Shown one piece after another: positions 25,912-36,272 of a stretch of DNA of 64,000 nt. The notes under the pieces were generated by a model. The model was not told the origin of the DNA, ran no database searches, and was given only the letters and a program-made list of their open reading frames with translations. Both the position numbers and the translations under genes were made by a program. Every line of letters begins with the position of its first letter. The first letter of the stretch is position 1. Origin of the DNA: Primulina eburnea (lineage: Eukaryota; Streptophyta; Magnoliopsida; Lamiales; Gesneriaceae); the NCBI RefSeq assembly GCF_022965805.1, contig NC_133108.1:25945545-26009544 (forward strand), in the 5' to 3' direction.

Positions 25912-26150
25912 AGATCTGATTATCACACTGATTAGTACACAATCAATATCATCTGTCTCAGCCCTCCTCTGATCATAGACTCTGATCGAGAATCGGTTCT
26001 GATTCAGGCTTGAAATGCTGTAAATCAATTCAGATAATACAACACAACATATAATAAGGAAAGCAATAATCATGCTAGCATCTCAAAAGCAAGTAAGATG
26101 ACTCGATCTACCCCGCTCATTCTATTCTATCTCAGTCAACAGAACCTACT
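25912..26150 (-). other. Element A 5' leader between primer-binding site and gag
   Basis: About 240 bp of untranslated leader. It shares stretches with the leaders of C1 and C2 (GAGCGGGGTAGA, TGCTAGCATG, CAGCCCTCCTCTGATCAT on the + strand), so packaging signals may be common to both families (inference). No other gene is seen. Confidence 0.7.
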
Positions 26151-26162
26151 GCTCTGATACCA
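26151..26162 (-). other. Primer-binding site of element A (initiator-Met tRNA)
   Basis: In element sense TGGTATCAGAGC, five bases after the end of the 5' LTR. It is complementary to the 3' end of plant initiator methionine tRNA, the usual primer of chromoviruses. The same word occurs at 35095-35106 (C1), 31321-31332 (Y), 52558-52569 (B2) and 55462-55473 (C2). Confidence 0.95.
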
Positions 26163-26167
26163 CCTGT

Positions 26168-27844
26168 TGTGGGGACCCAGGCTCTAACTCAATTCTTTTG
26201 GGATTTAATTGGATCTTTGCTCGAAAATGTGGGTCAAAAATTTGCTTTTAATATTAATTCAAATGTATAATTAAAGCATATCATGTATTTAACTGAAATA
26301 ATCAACATAATGTACATACATGTCTGTCTAGTACAACCATACACCAGTGTTTAAAAGTTTCGGTACAAGTCTAGTACAAACAAATAGTAGCTGCAACGCC
26401 CGAGATCACCACTCTATCAACAATCTCTCATCTTCCTCGTGACCCAGATCCTGCCCCACCTGTTGCCATGCACACATACAGACACGACAACAGCCGGATA
26501 ACTCCGGTGAGAACATATCCTAGAATAAAATATGGATGCATGCAATGTCATAAATCATGTACAAAAGCATAGCATATATCAATTAACATGAATGATAATC
26601 TAAGACATGTAAAAGAATACCAATCTGTATTCAACATTTAAATCTTGACTCGACTCATTTCTAATCTAGGGATCCCGGTGTGAATAAGACGGTCTGTCAC
26701 CTACTCAACCAATCGGGGCGACTGTACGTCTTATTCCTAGACTTCGGTCAGCTCTGTATCGAGGGTCTACACATAGAGCAAATCTACTCCTATGCGTCGA
26801 TACACCGAAACGTCTAGTTTTTGGCCAGTCTGCCAATATCTCATATCTCAGGACTCGACTATAAATCAATAAACAAAGCATTACATAATGAAATGTAATA
26901 ACAATCTAGTATGTGATTTAGGGAAACTAGTATCAAATCTGAATCGAGTTGTGCAATCCCGTGACCACATGAATTATACCTTTCGTCGCACAATGTCTGT
27001 CGAGATCTTGAAATCGGAATGTCGAGTCTGACAATAATAACTCTGAAAGGCAATGTAGACATACATTCTATCAATATACAATTCAAGCAACTCATATACA
27101 AATCAATACTCGGTTTTGATATAACTTGACGGCATAACGGCGTAGTCTCGCGATACCGCTAACTCAAACAATAATAATCTCTCATCAAAACCCAATGTGA
27201 CATGCTCAATTCTTCCCAACCAATTCAATATACATGCTGGAATTTCGAAATAACCACGTACGATATCCGAAAATCAAACCGGTAACGAATATATCAAACT
27301 CAACATGTCAAGAACACATCTTTTCAACACAATCATAATTTCTCCAACACATATATTTCGAAACATGCTGTAAATGAATAATACTTACATCCTTTGCTAG
27401 TTCTTGTTGCAAGGATCACAAATCCGGGCTCGGAATTAAAATCAGATGAACAAATCTTGCACAATCTCAAATCTAAAATGAAAAAGCTTGAAGGAACAAG
27501 GCTTGCTCTCGGTTCTTGTTGTCTGAATGAAGGAAAGTGAAGACAACACATTATATATATTGCATGTAATCTCATACGTGTCTTCTTTAAAATTTTACAC
27601 CTTTCAGGCGGCGCTCGGGCGGTAAGAATGTACCGCTCGGGCGCGACAGTCTCTGTCCAACACTTTTCGAATGACACTTTGGCGCTCGAGCGGTCAAAAT
27701 GTACCGCTCGGGCGCGGAAGGTTCTGTCCAAAGCATAACATTGTTGAACAATGGCGCTCGGGCGGGACTTTTCTACCGCTCGGGCGCCACTGAATCTGTT
27801 CCAACATTGTACCCTTCACATTTTTAACATTTCCGGGCATTACA
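26168..27844 (-). repeat. Element A 5' LTR (promoter copy)
   Basis: 1677 bp, about 99% identical to 19614-21289 (one extra C near 27280 and about 15 substitutions by eye). It contains the TATA box at 27552-27559 and the GC-rich U3 modules at 27610-27645, 27681-27715 and 27753-27788. Transcription would run leftward from this copy. Confidence 0.96.
27610..27788 (-). promoter_or_regulatory. GC-rich U3 inverted-repeat modules, promoter copy of element A
   Basis: Three modules with the same sequence and 71-72-bp spacing as those at 21055-21233, ending about 50 bp upstream (element sense) of TATATATA at 27552-27559. They would be the main upstream elements of the promoter if the element is transcribed. 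Confidence 0.75.
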
Positions 27845-30295
27845 ATCATCGATTTTATGACAAGCTATAAAATGTGCCATCTTAAAGAATCTATCCACAA
27901 CAACAAAAATAGAATCCCTCCCCTTCTTAGTCCTAGGCAACCCCAAAATAAAGTCCCTAGAAATGTCAATCCAAGTTCTTTTTAAGAATAGCACGCAAAA
28001 GTGTTCCCAAAGTTCTAGTGACAACTTCAGTTTGTCCATCCGTTTGAGGATGACAAGTAGTAGAAAACAACAATTTTGTGCCAAGTTTAGCCCATAAAGT
28101 ATTTCAAAAGTAACTCAAGAATTTAACATCGCGACCAGAATCAATAGTCCTAGGAATGCCATTCAACCTAACGACTTTCCTAAAGAACAAATCCGCAATG
28201 TTTGAAGCATCATCGGTTTTATGACAAGCTATAAAATGTGCCATCTTACAGAATCTATCCACAACAACAAAAATAGAATCCCTCCCCTTCTTAGTCCAAG
28301 GCAACCCAAAAATAAAGTCCATAGAAATGTCAATCCAAGTTCTTTTTAAGAATAGCACGCAAAAGTGTTCCCAAAGTTATATTGACAACTTCAGTTTGTC
28401 CATCCGTTTGAGGATGACAAGTAGTAGAAAACAACAATTTTGTGCCAAGTTTAGCCCATAAAGTCTTCCAAAAGTAACTCGAGAATTTAATATCGCGAAC
28501 AGAAACAATAGTCCTAGGCATGCCATGCAACCTAACGACTTCTTTAAAGAACAAATCCGCCATGTTTGAAGCATCATCGGTTTTAAGACAAGCTATAAAT
28601 TGTGCCATCTTAGAGAATCTATCCACAACAACAAAAAAAGAATCCCTCCCATTCTTAGTCCTAGGCAACCCCAAAATAAAGTCCATAGAAATGTCAATCC
28701 AAGTTCTTTTTAAGAATAGCACGCAAAATTTTTCCCAAATTTCTATTGACAACTTCAGTTTGTCCATCCGTTTGAGGATGAATAGTAGTAGAAAACAACA
28801 ATTTTGTGCAAAGTTTAGCCCATAAAGTCTTCCAAAAGTAACTCAAGAATTTAACATCGTGGCCAGAAATAATAGTCCTAGGTATGCCATGCAACCTAAC
28901 GAATTATCTAAAGAACAAATCCGCAATGTTTGAAGCATTATCGGTTTTATGACAAGCTACAAAATGTGCCATCTTAGAGAATCTATCCACAACAACAAAA
29001 ATAGAATCCCTCCCCTTCTTAGTCCTAGGCAACCCCAAAATAAAGTCCCTAAAAATGTCAATCCAAGTTCTATTTAAGAATAGCACGCAAAAGTGTTCCC
29101 AAAGTTCTGGGGACAACTTCAGTTTGTCCATCCGTTTGAGGATGACAAGTAGTAAAAAACAACAATTTTGTGCCAATTTTAGCCCATAAAGTATTCCAAA
29201 AGTAACTCAAGAATTTAACATCGCGACCAGAAACAATAGTCCTAGGCATGCCATGCAACCTAGCGACTTCCCTAAAGAACAAATCCGCCAAGTTTGAAGC
29301 ATCATCGGTTTTATGACAAGCTATAAAATGTGCCATCTTAGAAAATCTATCCACAACAACAAAAATAGAATCCCTCCCATTCTTAGTCCTAGGCAAACCC
29401 AAAATAAAGTCTATAGAAATGTCTATCCAAGTTCTTTTGAAGAATAGCACGCAAAATTGTTCCCAAAGTTCTATTGACAACTTCAGTTTGTCCATCCGTT
29501 TGAGGATGACAAGTAGTAGAAAACAACAATTTTATGCCAAGTTTAGTCCATAAAGTCTTCCAAAAGTAACTCGAAAATTTAACATCGCGAACAGAAACAA
29601 TAGTCCTAGGCATGCCATGCAACCTAACGACTTCTCTAAAGAACAAATCCGCCATGTTTGAAGCATCATCGGTTTTATGACAAGCTATATAATGTGCCAT
29701 CTTAGAGAATCTATCCACAACAACAAAAATAGAATCCCTCCCCTTCTTAGTCCTAGGCTACCCCAAAATAAAGTCCCTAGAAATGTCAATCCAAGTTCTT
29801 TTCAAGAATAGCACGCAAAAGTGTTCCCAAAGTTCTAGTGACAACTTCAGTTTGTCCATCCGTTTGAGGATGACAAGTAGTAGAATAGAACCATTTTGTG
29901 CCAAGTTTAGCCCATAAAGTATTCCAAAAGTAACTCAAGAATTTAACATCGCGACCAGAATCAATAGTCCTAGACATGCCATTCAACCTAACGAATTCTC
30001 TAAAGAACAAATCCGAAATGTTTGAAGCATCATCGGTTTTATGAAAAGCTATGAAATGTGCCTTCTTAGAGAATATATCCACAACAACAAAAATAGAATC
30101 CCTCCCATTCTTAGTCCTAGGCAACCCCAAAATAAAGTCCATAGAAATGTCAATCCAAGTTCTTTTTAAGAATAGCACGCAAAATTGTTCCCAAAGTTCT
30201 ATTGACAACTTCAGTTTGTCCATCCGTTTGAGGATGACAAGTAGTAGAAAATAACAATTTTGTGCCAAGTTTAGCACATAAAGTCTTCCAAAAGT
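27845..30295 (-). repeat. Diverged Sat364 block between elements A and C1
   Basis: About 6.7 units continuing the array in register after the TSD at 27845-27849. Units differ from the core by many substitutions and small indels, which break the integrase frame differently in each (open pieces at 27824-28084, 28104-28358, 28330-28767, 28694-28894, 28904-29176, 29070-29495, 29389-29718 and 29786-30307). The second catalytic position is Gly in four units (near 28131, 28859, 29223, 29951) and Val in two (near 28495, 29587); none has Asp. Variants recur at multiples of 364 bp, so units were copied in groups. Cut at 30295 by element C1. Confidence 0.93.
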
Positions 30296-31280
30296 TGTAA
30301 TGCCCAAAAATTATAGAATTGATAAATCGAGATTACTAACCTTCATTAACGTAAGACTCGGCAGATATGAAAATGCATGACATGCAATGAGAGAAGAAAA
30401 GACGTGAGAAATTAGGGTTTGCAAGACCGCACCCGTGGTGCAAACATGACCGCACCCGCGGTCATAAATTATGAATCGTGCAAGAAAGGCCGAAGCCACA
30501 CCGCACCCGCGGTAAGAACAAGACCGCACCCGCGGTCGTGAATTTTAGAAAATGGAATTGGTGCCGAAGCATTAGCGCACCCGTGCTCCTGGAGTTACCG
30601 CACCCGCGGTCGTGCGTGTCACTTGAAAAATAAGACATTTGCCCTTAGCCATGCAATAAGATGTGTTGTCGATTCCTTCACTCACAATTTTTCAGCAACA
30701 GAGAACGAGAGAGGAGAAGGAAACAAGGGAAAGGAAAGCTAGCTTGTACAAGATTTAGACATCCAAACGTTAATTCGATTTCGGTTTTGAACTCCTCGCA
30801 TCATTAGCTACAAGAGGATGTAAGTTTTCTTCAATTCCTGCATGATTTGAGATATGGATGTTGGGGAAACTTATTATGCTCATAGATATGTGTTCTTAAG
30901 AGGATTATGAGTGTATATTTGAAATCGGAACGAAGAATTAATATCGAACTCAATTGTTATGATTTTCAGTATATTCTTGATTGAGCATGTTCAGATTTTA
31001 GAACTTGGAATGTGTTATGAGGATGATTTTGAGTTGAGATTGATGCACTGTTGAGATATTGATTATTGATAGAGTGACCGGTATCAAGAGTTCATGTCGT
31101 TATGCCGTTAAAATTGTACAGAGAATGACTATTGAATTGTATAAGAATTGCTTTGCGTAGTATATTGACATGATACTCCTCTATATTTCCAATTCAGATT
31201 GATATGGATCAGATTCAGTATTGATTGAGATTGATCAGATTCAGTAAAGATTTCGATTGTATCGGGATATTATCGATATA
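30296..31280 (+). repeat. C1 5' LTR, first half
   Basis: Starts TGTAATGCCCAAAAATTATAG and is the reverse complement (diverged) of the right part of 43273-45475. It carries CGCACCCGCGGT-type motifs at 30426-30612. It ends near ATCGATATA, where element Y begins. It is read as U3 plus part of R; no clear TATA box is visible. The 72-codon - strand frame at 30311-30529 is fortuitous. Confidence 0.85.
30426..30612 (+). promoter_or_regulatory. GC-rich motif array (CGCACCCGCGGT) in C1 U3
   Basis: About seven copies of CCGCACCCGCGGT or close variants separated by AT-rich spacers. It is the reverse complement of the ACCGCGGGTGCGGT arrays in C2 (45039-45346, 57251-57559) and in the B family (40884-41114, 47540-47791), so the orientation relative to the element is the same in all. 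Confidence 0.75.
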
Positions 31281-31320
31281 CGATTAAGGAATGGATTAGC
31301 GTCCGGGTCCCCACAACAGA

Positions 31321-31332
31321 TGGTATCAGAGC
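31321..31332 (+). other. Primer-binding site of element Y
   Basis: TGGTATCAGAGC, five bases after the terminal CA of the LTR remnant. Complementary to initiator-Met tRNA, as in A, B2, C1 and C2. Confidence 0.9.
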
Positions 31333-31755
31333 TGTAGGTCCTTGAATTGTAGGTTCCTTAGCACTGAGATAGAAAAGAGTGAGCGGGGTAGAATGTGTTT
31401 TCTTTCCTGCTTTAGATTGCTAGCATGTGATATAGTATTATGTTGATTTACATTGAGTATGCTAGCATGCCAGCTTGTTTTATTGCGTTTAAATGTACGT
31501 TACCTGAATATCTGAATTGATTTGGTAATATATCTGATTTGAAAATAAATCAGAACCAATTTTGATCAGAAGGTAAGCTGATCAGAAAGGGATTGAGATT
31601 GATTTTATCTCGAAGGATTTCGTGGATATGGGTTTATTGCAGTTTCTGTATATCTCCTTCTTGTATCCGATTTGCGATCTGATATGATTATCTGTATTTC
31701 ATGAGTGAATTGCTTGTGATTTCGAGGACGAAATCATATCTTAGAGGGGGAGAAA
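31333..31755 (+). other. Element Y interior: leader remnant and polypurine tract, no coding region
   Basis: About 420 bp. It starts with leader sequence like that of C1 (GAGCGGGGTAGA, TTGCTAGCATG) and ends with sequence like that before other 3' LTRs (TTCGAGGACGAAAT...). The polypurine tract AGAGGGGGAGAAA is at 31743-31755. All of gag and pol is missing, so this is an internal-deletion derivative that could move only with proteins supplied in trans. Confidence 0.75.
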
Positions 31756-32550
31756 TGTAATGCCCGAAAATTTAATCCTAATAATCTGTAATTATTGATT
31801 TATAATTGGATATGATTACGAAAGGATTAATCGGGACACGAAATAAGATTTCATTCTAGTAAACACGTTTCTTTAACCGACCGATTTGGTATGTATATAT
31901 TCATATATACGTCGTTCCTTCAGAAAGAAGGTAAGAAATCGAGAAAAGGGTCTGGGGATAGTTCTGGGAAATCCTTACGCCTTTTCTGAGAAATCCGTCC
32001 GTCTGATTTTGAATCCGACTTCAGTACCGAGTTCCTAGCAACGTAGGCTACAACTGGACGTAAGTTTTGCTACGTTTTGACATGTCTTGAAACTATGATA
32101 TTGTCAGAATTGAATAGGATTCATATATGATGTTCTTGTCATATTAGACATCATAGAATCGAAGTCAGATTAAAGAACGGACTGTTGATGTAACTGTTAT
32201 GATTTTTGGAATCGATTTGACTGAGAATTCATATCAGATATGTATGGTTATTGATGTTATGACTGGTATCGATATTGATTATGAGTTCTGATATTATATA
32301 TGTGATGTTTGGACTGACGGGATTATCGAGACAGTGTTGTTATGTCGTTGAAACATCAGTTGACTGATATGGATCAGAGTCGGTCTTGATTTAGATTGTA
32401 TTGATATACCGTATGTCGATTGACATTGATCAGAGTTTATTGTGATTTGAATATTGATCAGAACAGGTATTGAATTGAATAGTTTATTGATATTATATCT
32501 GTTCGGTATTGTTATTACCAGATTGGGAATGGACCGAGATAGAGTCGGGA

Positions 32551-32573
32551 CTTCTTCTTCTTCTTCTTCTTCT
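32551..32573 (+). repeat. CTT trinucleotide microsatellite
   Basis: Seven to eight uninterrupted CTT units within the Y LTR. Confidence 0.9.
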
Positions 32574-32865
32574 GAGCGAGAAGATAAATGTATAAATTAA
32601 TGTTGAGTTGGGATTGCACAACTCGAGGGAGGTTTGACTCGAGTTTCCCTAAATCACATACTTTACCTTATTGCATTGATATTTGCATTAAGTTGATTGA
32701 TGTACTTGTTCTCTTGATATTAGATGACAGGTATTAGACGAGTTATCTTGTGACAGAAGTGCCGGATAGTGGTGGTATCGCCACGGCACATTGCACGATG
32801 TCTCAAGATAGGATATTAGCGATAGAGCTACAGTCCTTGACGGTTAGGTCAGGACACTGGATGTT

Positions 32866-33051
32866 TAGTTATATCGAGTAATGGAATCTATTACGGAATT
32901 CGATATAGGAACACCATATTTGGTTATATCGAGTAAAGGGTATTGGAATTCTTCTATTACGGAATTCGATATAGGAATACCAGGGCACTGGTTATATCGA
33001 GTAATAGAGATTATGGTTCCATCCTTTACGGAATTCGATATAGGAATACCA
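32866..33051 (+). repeat. Three palindromic modules in the Y LTR
   Basis: Each module pairs TATATCGAGTAA with TTACGGAATTCGATATA, an inverted repeat with a few extra bases in one arm. The right arms start at 32891, 32957 and 33026 (spacing 66 and 69 bp). Two modules of the same type are in solo LTR Z at 37650-37773. Confidence 0.75.
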
Positions 33052-33183
33052 CATCTGGAAACCGGGATCCCTAGACTAGGAGTGAGTCTAGTCTAAAATG
33101 TAGAGTCACGAGTTTGAGTGACAGTTATATTGATTGATATTGATTGATGTTGATTATGTCCCTGAATATGGTTCATGTCCTTA

Positions 33184-33450
33184 CATGTTCCAGATGGTGG
33201 TCCATGTTTAGAATAGAAATTATTCTTGATACTGATCATGTTCCAGATGTTGGTCCATGTTTAGAATAGAAGTTATTCTTGGGATTGATTATGTTCCTGA
33301 TATTGGTACATGTTTAGAATAGGAATTATTCTTGATATTGATTTATGTTCCTGATATTGGTACATGCCTAGAATAGAATTTATTCTAGATATTGAATTAT
33401 GTTCCTGATTAGGGTACATGTTTAGAATATGATTTATTCTGGTTATTGAT
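33184..33450 (+). repeat. 53-bp minisatellite in the Y LTR
   Basis: Five copies; the word TAGAATA (or TAGAAT) recurs at 33209, 33262, 33315, 33369 and 33423. Each unit has ATGTTCC, TGGTACATG and a small palindrome of AGAATA and TATTCT. Confidence 0.85.
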
Positions 33451-33886
33451 TTATATCATGATGTTGATATAGGATATGATTTTTGTTATATGCTCTTATA
33501 TGATTTATATGATTGCATGTATACATGATTTATACTGGGATATTTATATCTCACCGGAGTTATCCGGCTGTTGTCTTGTCTGTATGTGTGCATGGCAACA
33601 GGTGGAATAGGAGCGGGGTCAAGACGAGAACGAAGCTGGATTAGATAGCGTGGAGATCCGGGCTTCAGAAGCAACTTAGGATTCATCACCGACATGTAGT
33701 TGAACCTAGTTGGATTATTGTAGATGACATCAGATTTGTATGTCATGTTTAACATGTAATTTGATTTTAATTACATTACGTTTCCGCTTTGCTTTTTAAA
33801 AGAAAAATTTTTAGACCCTGTTTATTATGAATGATTAAATATTCCTAAAGACGATTAAGGAATGGATTAGCGTCCGGGTCCCCACA

Positions 33887-35089
33887 ACAGATTGTACCTT
33901 GTTCGGATATGGATCAGATTTTATATACCGATTTGTGTATTGATAAGAACAAATTGTGTATTGAGTTATTCACTGATATAGCGTATTCGATATTGTCATT
34001 TCAGATTTGATATGGACAGATTTGAATACAGGTCATCGTCTTCGTCAGACAGGGACGACAAAGGTATAATTCATGTGATATTCGGGAAGATACAACTCAA
34101 TTGAGATCCCATTTGAGTTTCCCAATAAAATCACATACTAGAATTATTGTTGTTTATTTTATGATATGATTTTGATGTGTTTATAGATGTTATATTGATA
34201 TCCTTTGAAATGTGTATGCTTTGTGTATAGATTAATATTCATTGCATATAGGATAGGAAAGTCTTGACAGAACAGTCAGAATTCTAGACGTTCGGTGATA
34301 TCGCAGCTTAGGGGAAGATCCACTCTCCTATTGCAGATGTCGATACAGATCAGACCGAAGTCTAAGAATAAGACGTACAGTCACCCCGAGTGGTAGGGTA
34401 GGTGACAGATCGCGACGTCTTATTCACACCGGGATCCCTAAAGTTATAGTTGAGTCGAATCTAGACATGATTTGACTAGAACTGCATGCGTTTATGGACG
34501 TGGTTTCATAGACTATGAAACCCATTTTTATTGCTTTCAGTCACGATAGCATGTTTTTATGATTTGATTTGAGTTGCATGTTTATTTGATTCGATTTGCA
34601 TGCTTATTTTGATTTAATTTCATAGATTATGAAATCTATTGTTTTTGATTTTATTCATGATAGAATGTTTCATGATTCACTTTGTGTATATGCATGTTTA
34701 CCATGTTTTATACTGGGATTCATCTCACCGGAGTATCCGGCTGTTGTCTTGTTTTGTATGTGTACATGACAACAGGTGGGACAAAATCGGGGTCAAGAAA
34801 ATGATGAGAGAAGACGAGTTTAGCGTGGTGATTCCGGACTTATTGTAGACTTGGTTTAATACTAGAAATTTGGTAGTTAAACCCTAGATTAGTTTGAGTG
34901 AATAATGTACATTATTGTACTTTTATACTGAAATGTATTTTGATACTGAGATGTATGTTATTTAGATTCCATTACCTTCCGCACTTGCATGTTAAAAAAA
35001 AAGAAAAATTTTTAGACCCTGTTTAATCTTAATTAACAATTAAATCCCCAAAGATGATTAAGAAGATGATTATCGTCCGGGTCCCCACA
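33887..35089 (+). repeat. C1 5' LTR, second half
   Basis: Reverse complement (diverged) of 43273 to about 44450, ending GTCCGGGTCCCCACA. It includes the CCGGAGTATCCGG hairpin at 34728-34740. It continues from 31280 after removal of element Y, apart from about ten bases lost at the junction. Confidence 0.85.
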
Positions 35090-35094
35090 ACAGG

Positions 35095-35106
35095 TGGTAT
35101 CAGAGC
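35095..35106 (+). other. Primer-binding site of C1, interrupted by solo LTR D
   Basis: TGGTATCAGAGC directly after the LTR. Its last five bases, AGAGC, are the target-site duplication of solo LTR D and reappear at 38755-38759, followed by the C1 leader. Confidence 0.9.
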
Positions 35107-35231
35107 TGTAATGCCCGAGATTTAATTACTGTAATCAGATGTTGATAAATTGGTAGACTTGAGGTTATAGGAGCTCACGTGGAAAAGCCGGGTGTAGGTG
35201 CAAGAAAAACAAGATTTTGTACAGAACTCGT

Positions 35232-35411
35232 GGCGCCCGAGCGGTAGAAAGAGACCGCCCGAGCGCCAATGCACCATAAAAATGATACTCGAACAGAAAG
35301 TTCGGCGCCCGAGCAGTATAATATTACCGCCCGAGCGCCAATGTGTGATAAACCAAGCATCCGGGCAGAAAGTGCCGCGCTCGAGCGGTACTTTCTTACC
35401 GCCCGAGCGCG
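35232..35411 (+). promoter_or_regulatory. Three GC-rich hairpin modules with exact 72-bp period, solo LTR D
   Basis: Modules at 35232-35267, 35304-35339 and about 35376-35411. Arms such as GGCGCCCGAGCGGTA and TACCGCCCGAGCGCC pair almost perfectly. Same design as the family A U3 modules, in the opposite genomic orientation as expected for a + strand LTR. The spacers share CAGAAAGT. Confidence 0.8.
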
Positions 35412-35462
35412 AGGCATGCGAAACAAGAATTTGACATTTGGCTCGTTGCATGTTACGTGTAT

Positions 35463-35492
35463 GTATATATATATTATATATATATATACATA
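35463..35492 (+). promoter_or_regulatory. TATA-rich core promoter of solo LTR D
   Basis: A run of TATATA words about 50 bp downstream of the GC-rich modules, followed by ATTGCAA. Same arrangement as in A and C2. Confidence 0.6.
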
Positions 35493-35930
35493 TTGCAATT
35501 CTCAGAAAGAGGAGAAACGAAAGGAAATTGAAAAAAAGGGCCGAGGAAGGTTGTGAAAAATCCTTACGCATTTTTGTGAGAAATCCGCCCGTCCGATTTT
35601 GAATCCGACATCGGTATTGAGTTCTTATCAACATAGGCTACAACTGGACATTGAGTATTGAGAGGCTTTGAGTTCGAGACTGCGACCGAGTCAGAGTATC
35701 AGAAAGAAAGGTATAAATTAATGTTGAGTTGGGATTGCACAACTCGAGTGAGGTTTGACTCGAGTTTCCCTAAATCACATACTTTCATTTATTGCATTGA
35801 TATTTGCAATTGATGAGACTTATGGCTGTAGTCTATTGATTTATAGCTAATGTATGATGAGATTGATGTTAGTAGGCTATTGATTCATAGTCACTGGATG
35901 TATTGATTACTGAGTCGTTGAGTCACCGGG

Positions 35931-36080
35931 CTGATTCGCCTAGTCACCGGCTGATTCGTCTGGTTATTGACTGATTCATCTAAACTTAAGCTGATTCGCT
36001 TAATCACAGGCTGATTCGTCTGGTTATTGGCTGATTCGCCTAATTCTTGACTGATTCGTCAATTCTGCGGCTGATTCGCC
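35931..36080 (+). repeat. 20-bp minisatellite in solo LTR D
   Basis: Eight units of exactly 20 bp; CTGATTC starts at 35931, 35951, 35971, 35991, 36011, 36031, 36051 and 36071. The second half of each unit varies. Confidence 0.93.
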
Positions 36081-36272
36081 CAGACACTGATATATGAATT
36101 ATATCGATGCCGTTTAGGAATTGATTCATTCCTATCGACTGAGATTCGATATAATTAACTATATCCAGACATCGGGATCCCTAGGTTAGAGTTGAGTCGA
36201 GTCTGAGACGATGCGTCAGTGGAGTCGAGTCTGAGACGACGCGTCGGTTGAGTTGAGTCTGATATGACATGT

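Larger units (their letters stand above)
19614..27844 (-). mobile_element. Element A: near-complete Ty3/gypsy chromovirus inserted in Sat364
   Basis: An 8231-bp element in - orientation. In element order it has: 5' LTR (26168-27844), tRNA-iMet primer-binding site (26151-26162), gag-protease (25911-24382), RT and RNase H, integrase with chromodomain (to 21391), polypurine tract (about 21303-21290) and 3' LTR (21289-19614). TSD ATCAT on both sides. By eye the LTRs differ at about 15 substitutions and one 1-bp indel in 1676 bp (about 99% identical), so the insertion is recent. Two single-base frameshifts (about 24420 and 23131-23140) break pol. The chromodomain and the order RT-RNaseH-IN place it among plant chromoviruses, probably near the Tekay/Del clade (inference). 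Confidence 0.96.
31281..33886 (+). mobile_element. Element Y: 5'-truncated, non-autonomous LTR element inside the C1 LTR
   Basis: A 35-bp remnant of the 5' LTR end (31281-31315, identical to the end of the 3' LTR), primer-binding site, about 400 bp of non-coding interior, polypurine tract and a full 3' LTR (31756-33886). No gag or pol is recognisable. The C1 LTR sequence resumes directly after 33886. Because the left end is truncated, no TSD can be expected. Confidence 0.8.
31756..33886 (+). repeat. Element Y 3' LTR
   Basis: 2131 bp, TGTAATGCCCGAAAATTTAA... to ...GTCCGGGTCCCCACA. It lacks the GC-rich arrays of the A and C families. A TATA-like stretch is at about 31895-31912. It contains a CTT microsatellite, three palindromic modules and a 53-bp minisatellite, listed separately, and the CCGGA/TCCGG hairpin at 33554-33567. 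Confidence 0.85.

Noticed and set aside
26151..26162. tRNA gene fragment
   Set aside because: Only the 12-base complement of a tRNA 3' end is present, as expected for a primer-binding site. No tRNA or rRNA gene was found anywhere.
30296..31315. A short 1020-bp LTR paired with 31756-33886 as one element
   Set aside because: The two share only the last 35 or so bases; 30296-31280 instead continues at 33887 as the C-family LTR, so Y is an insert.
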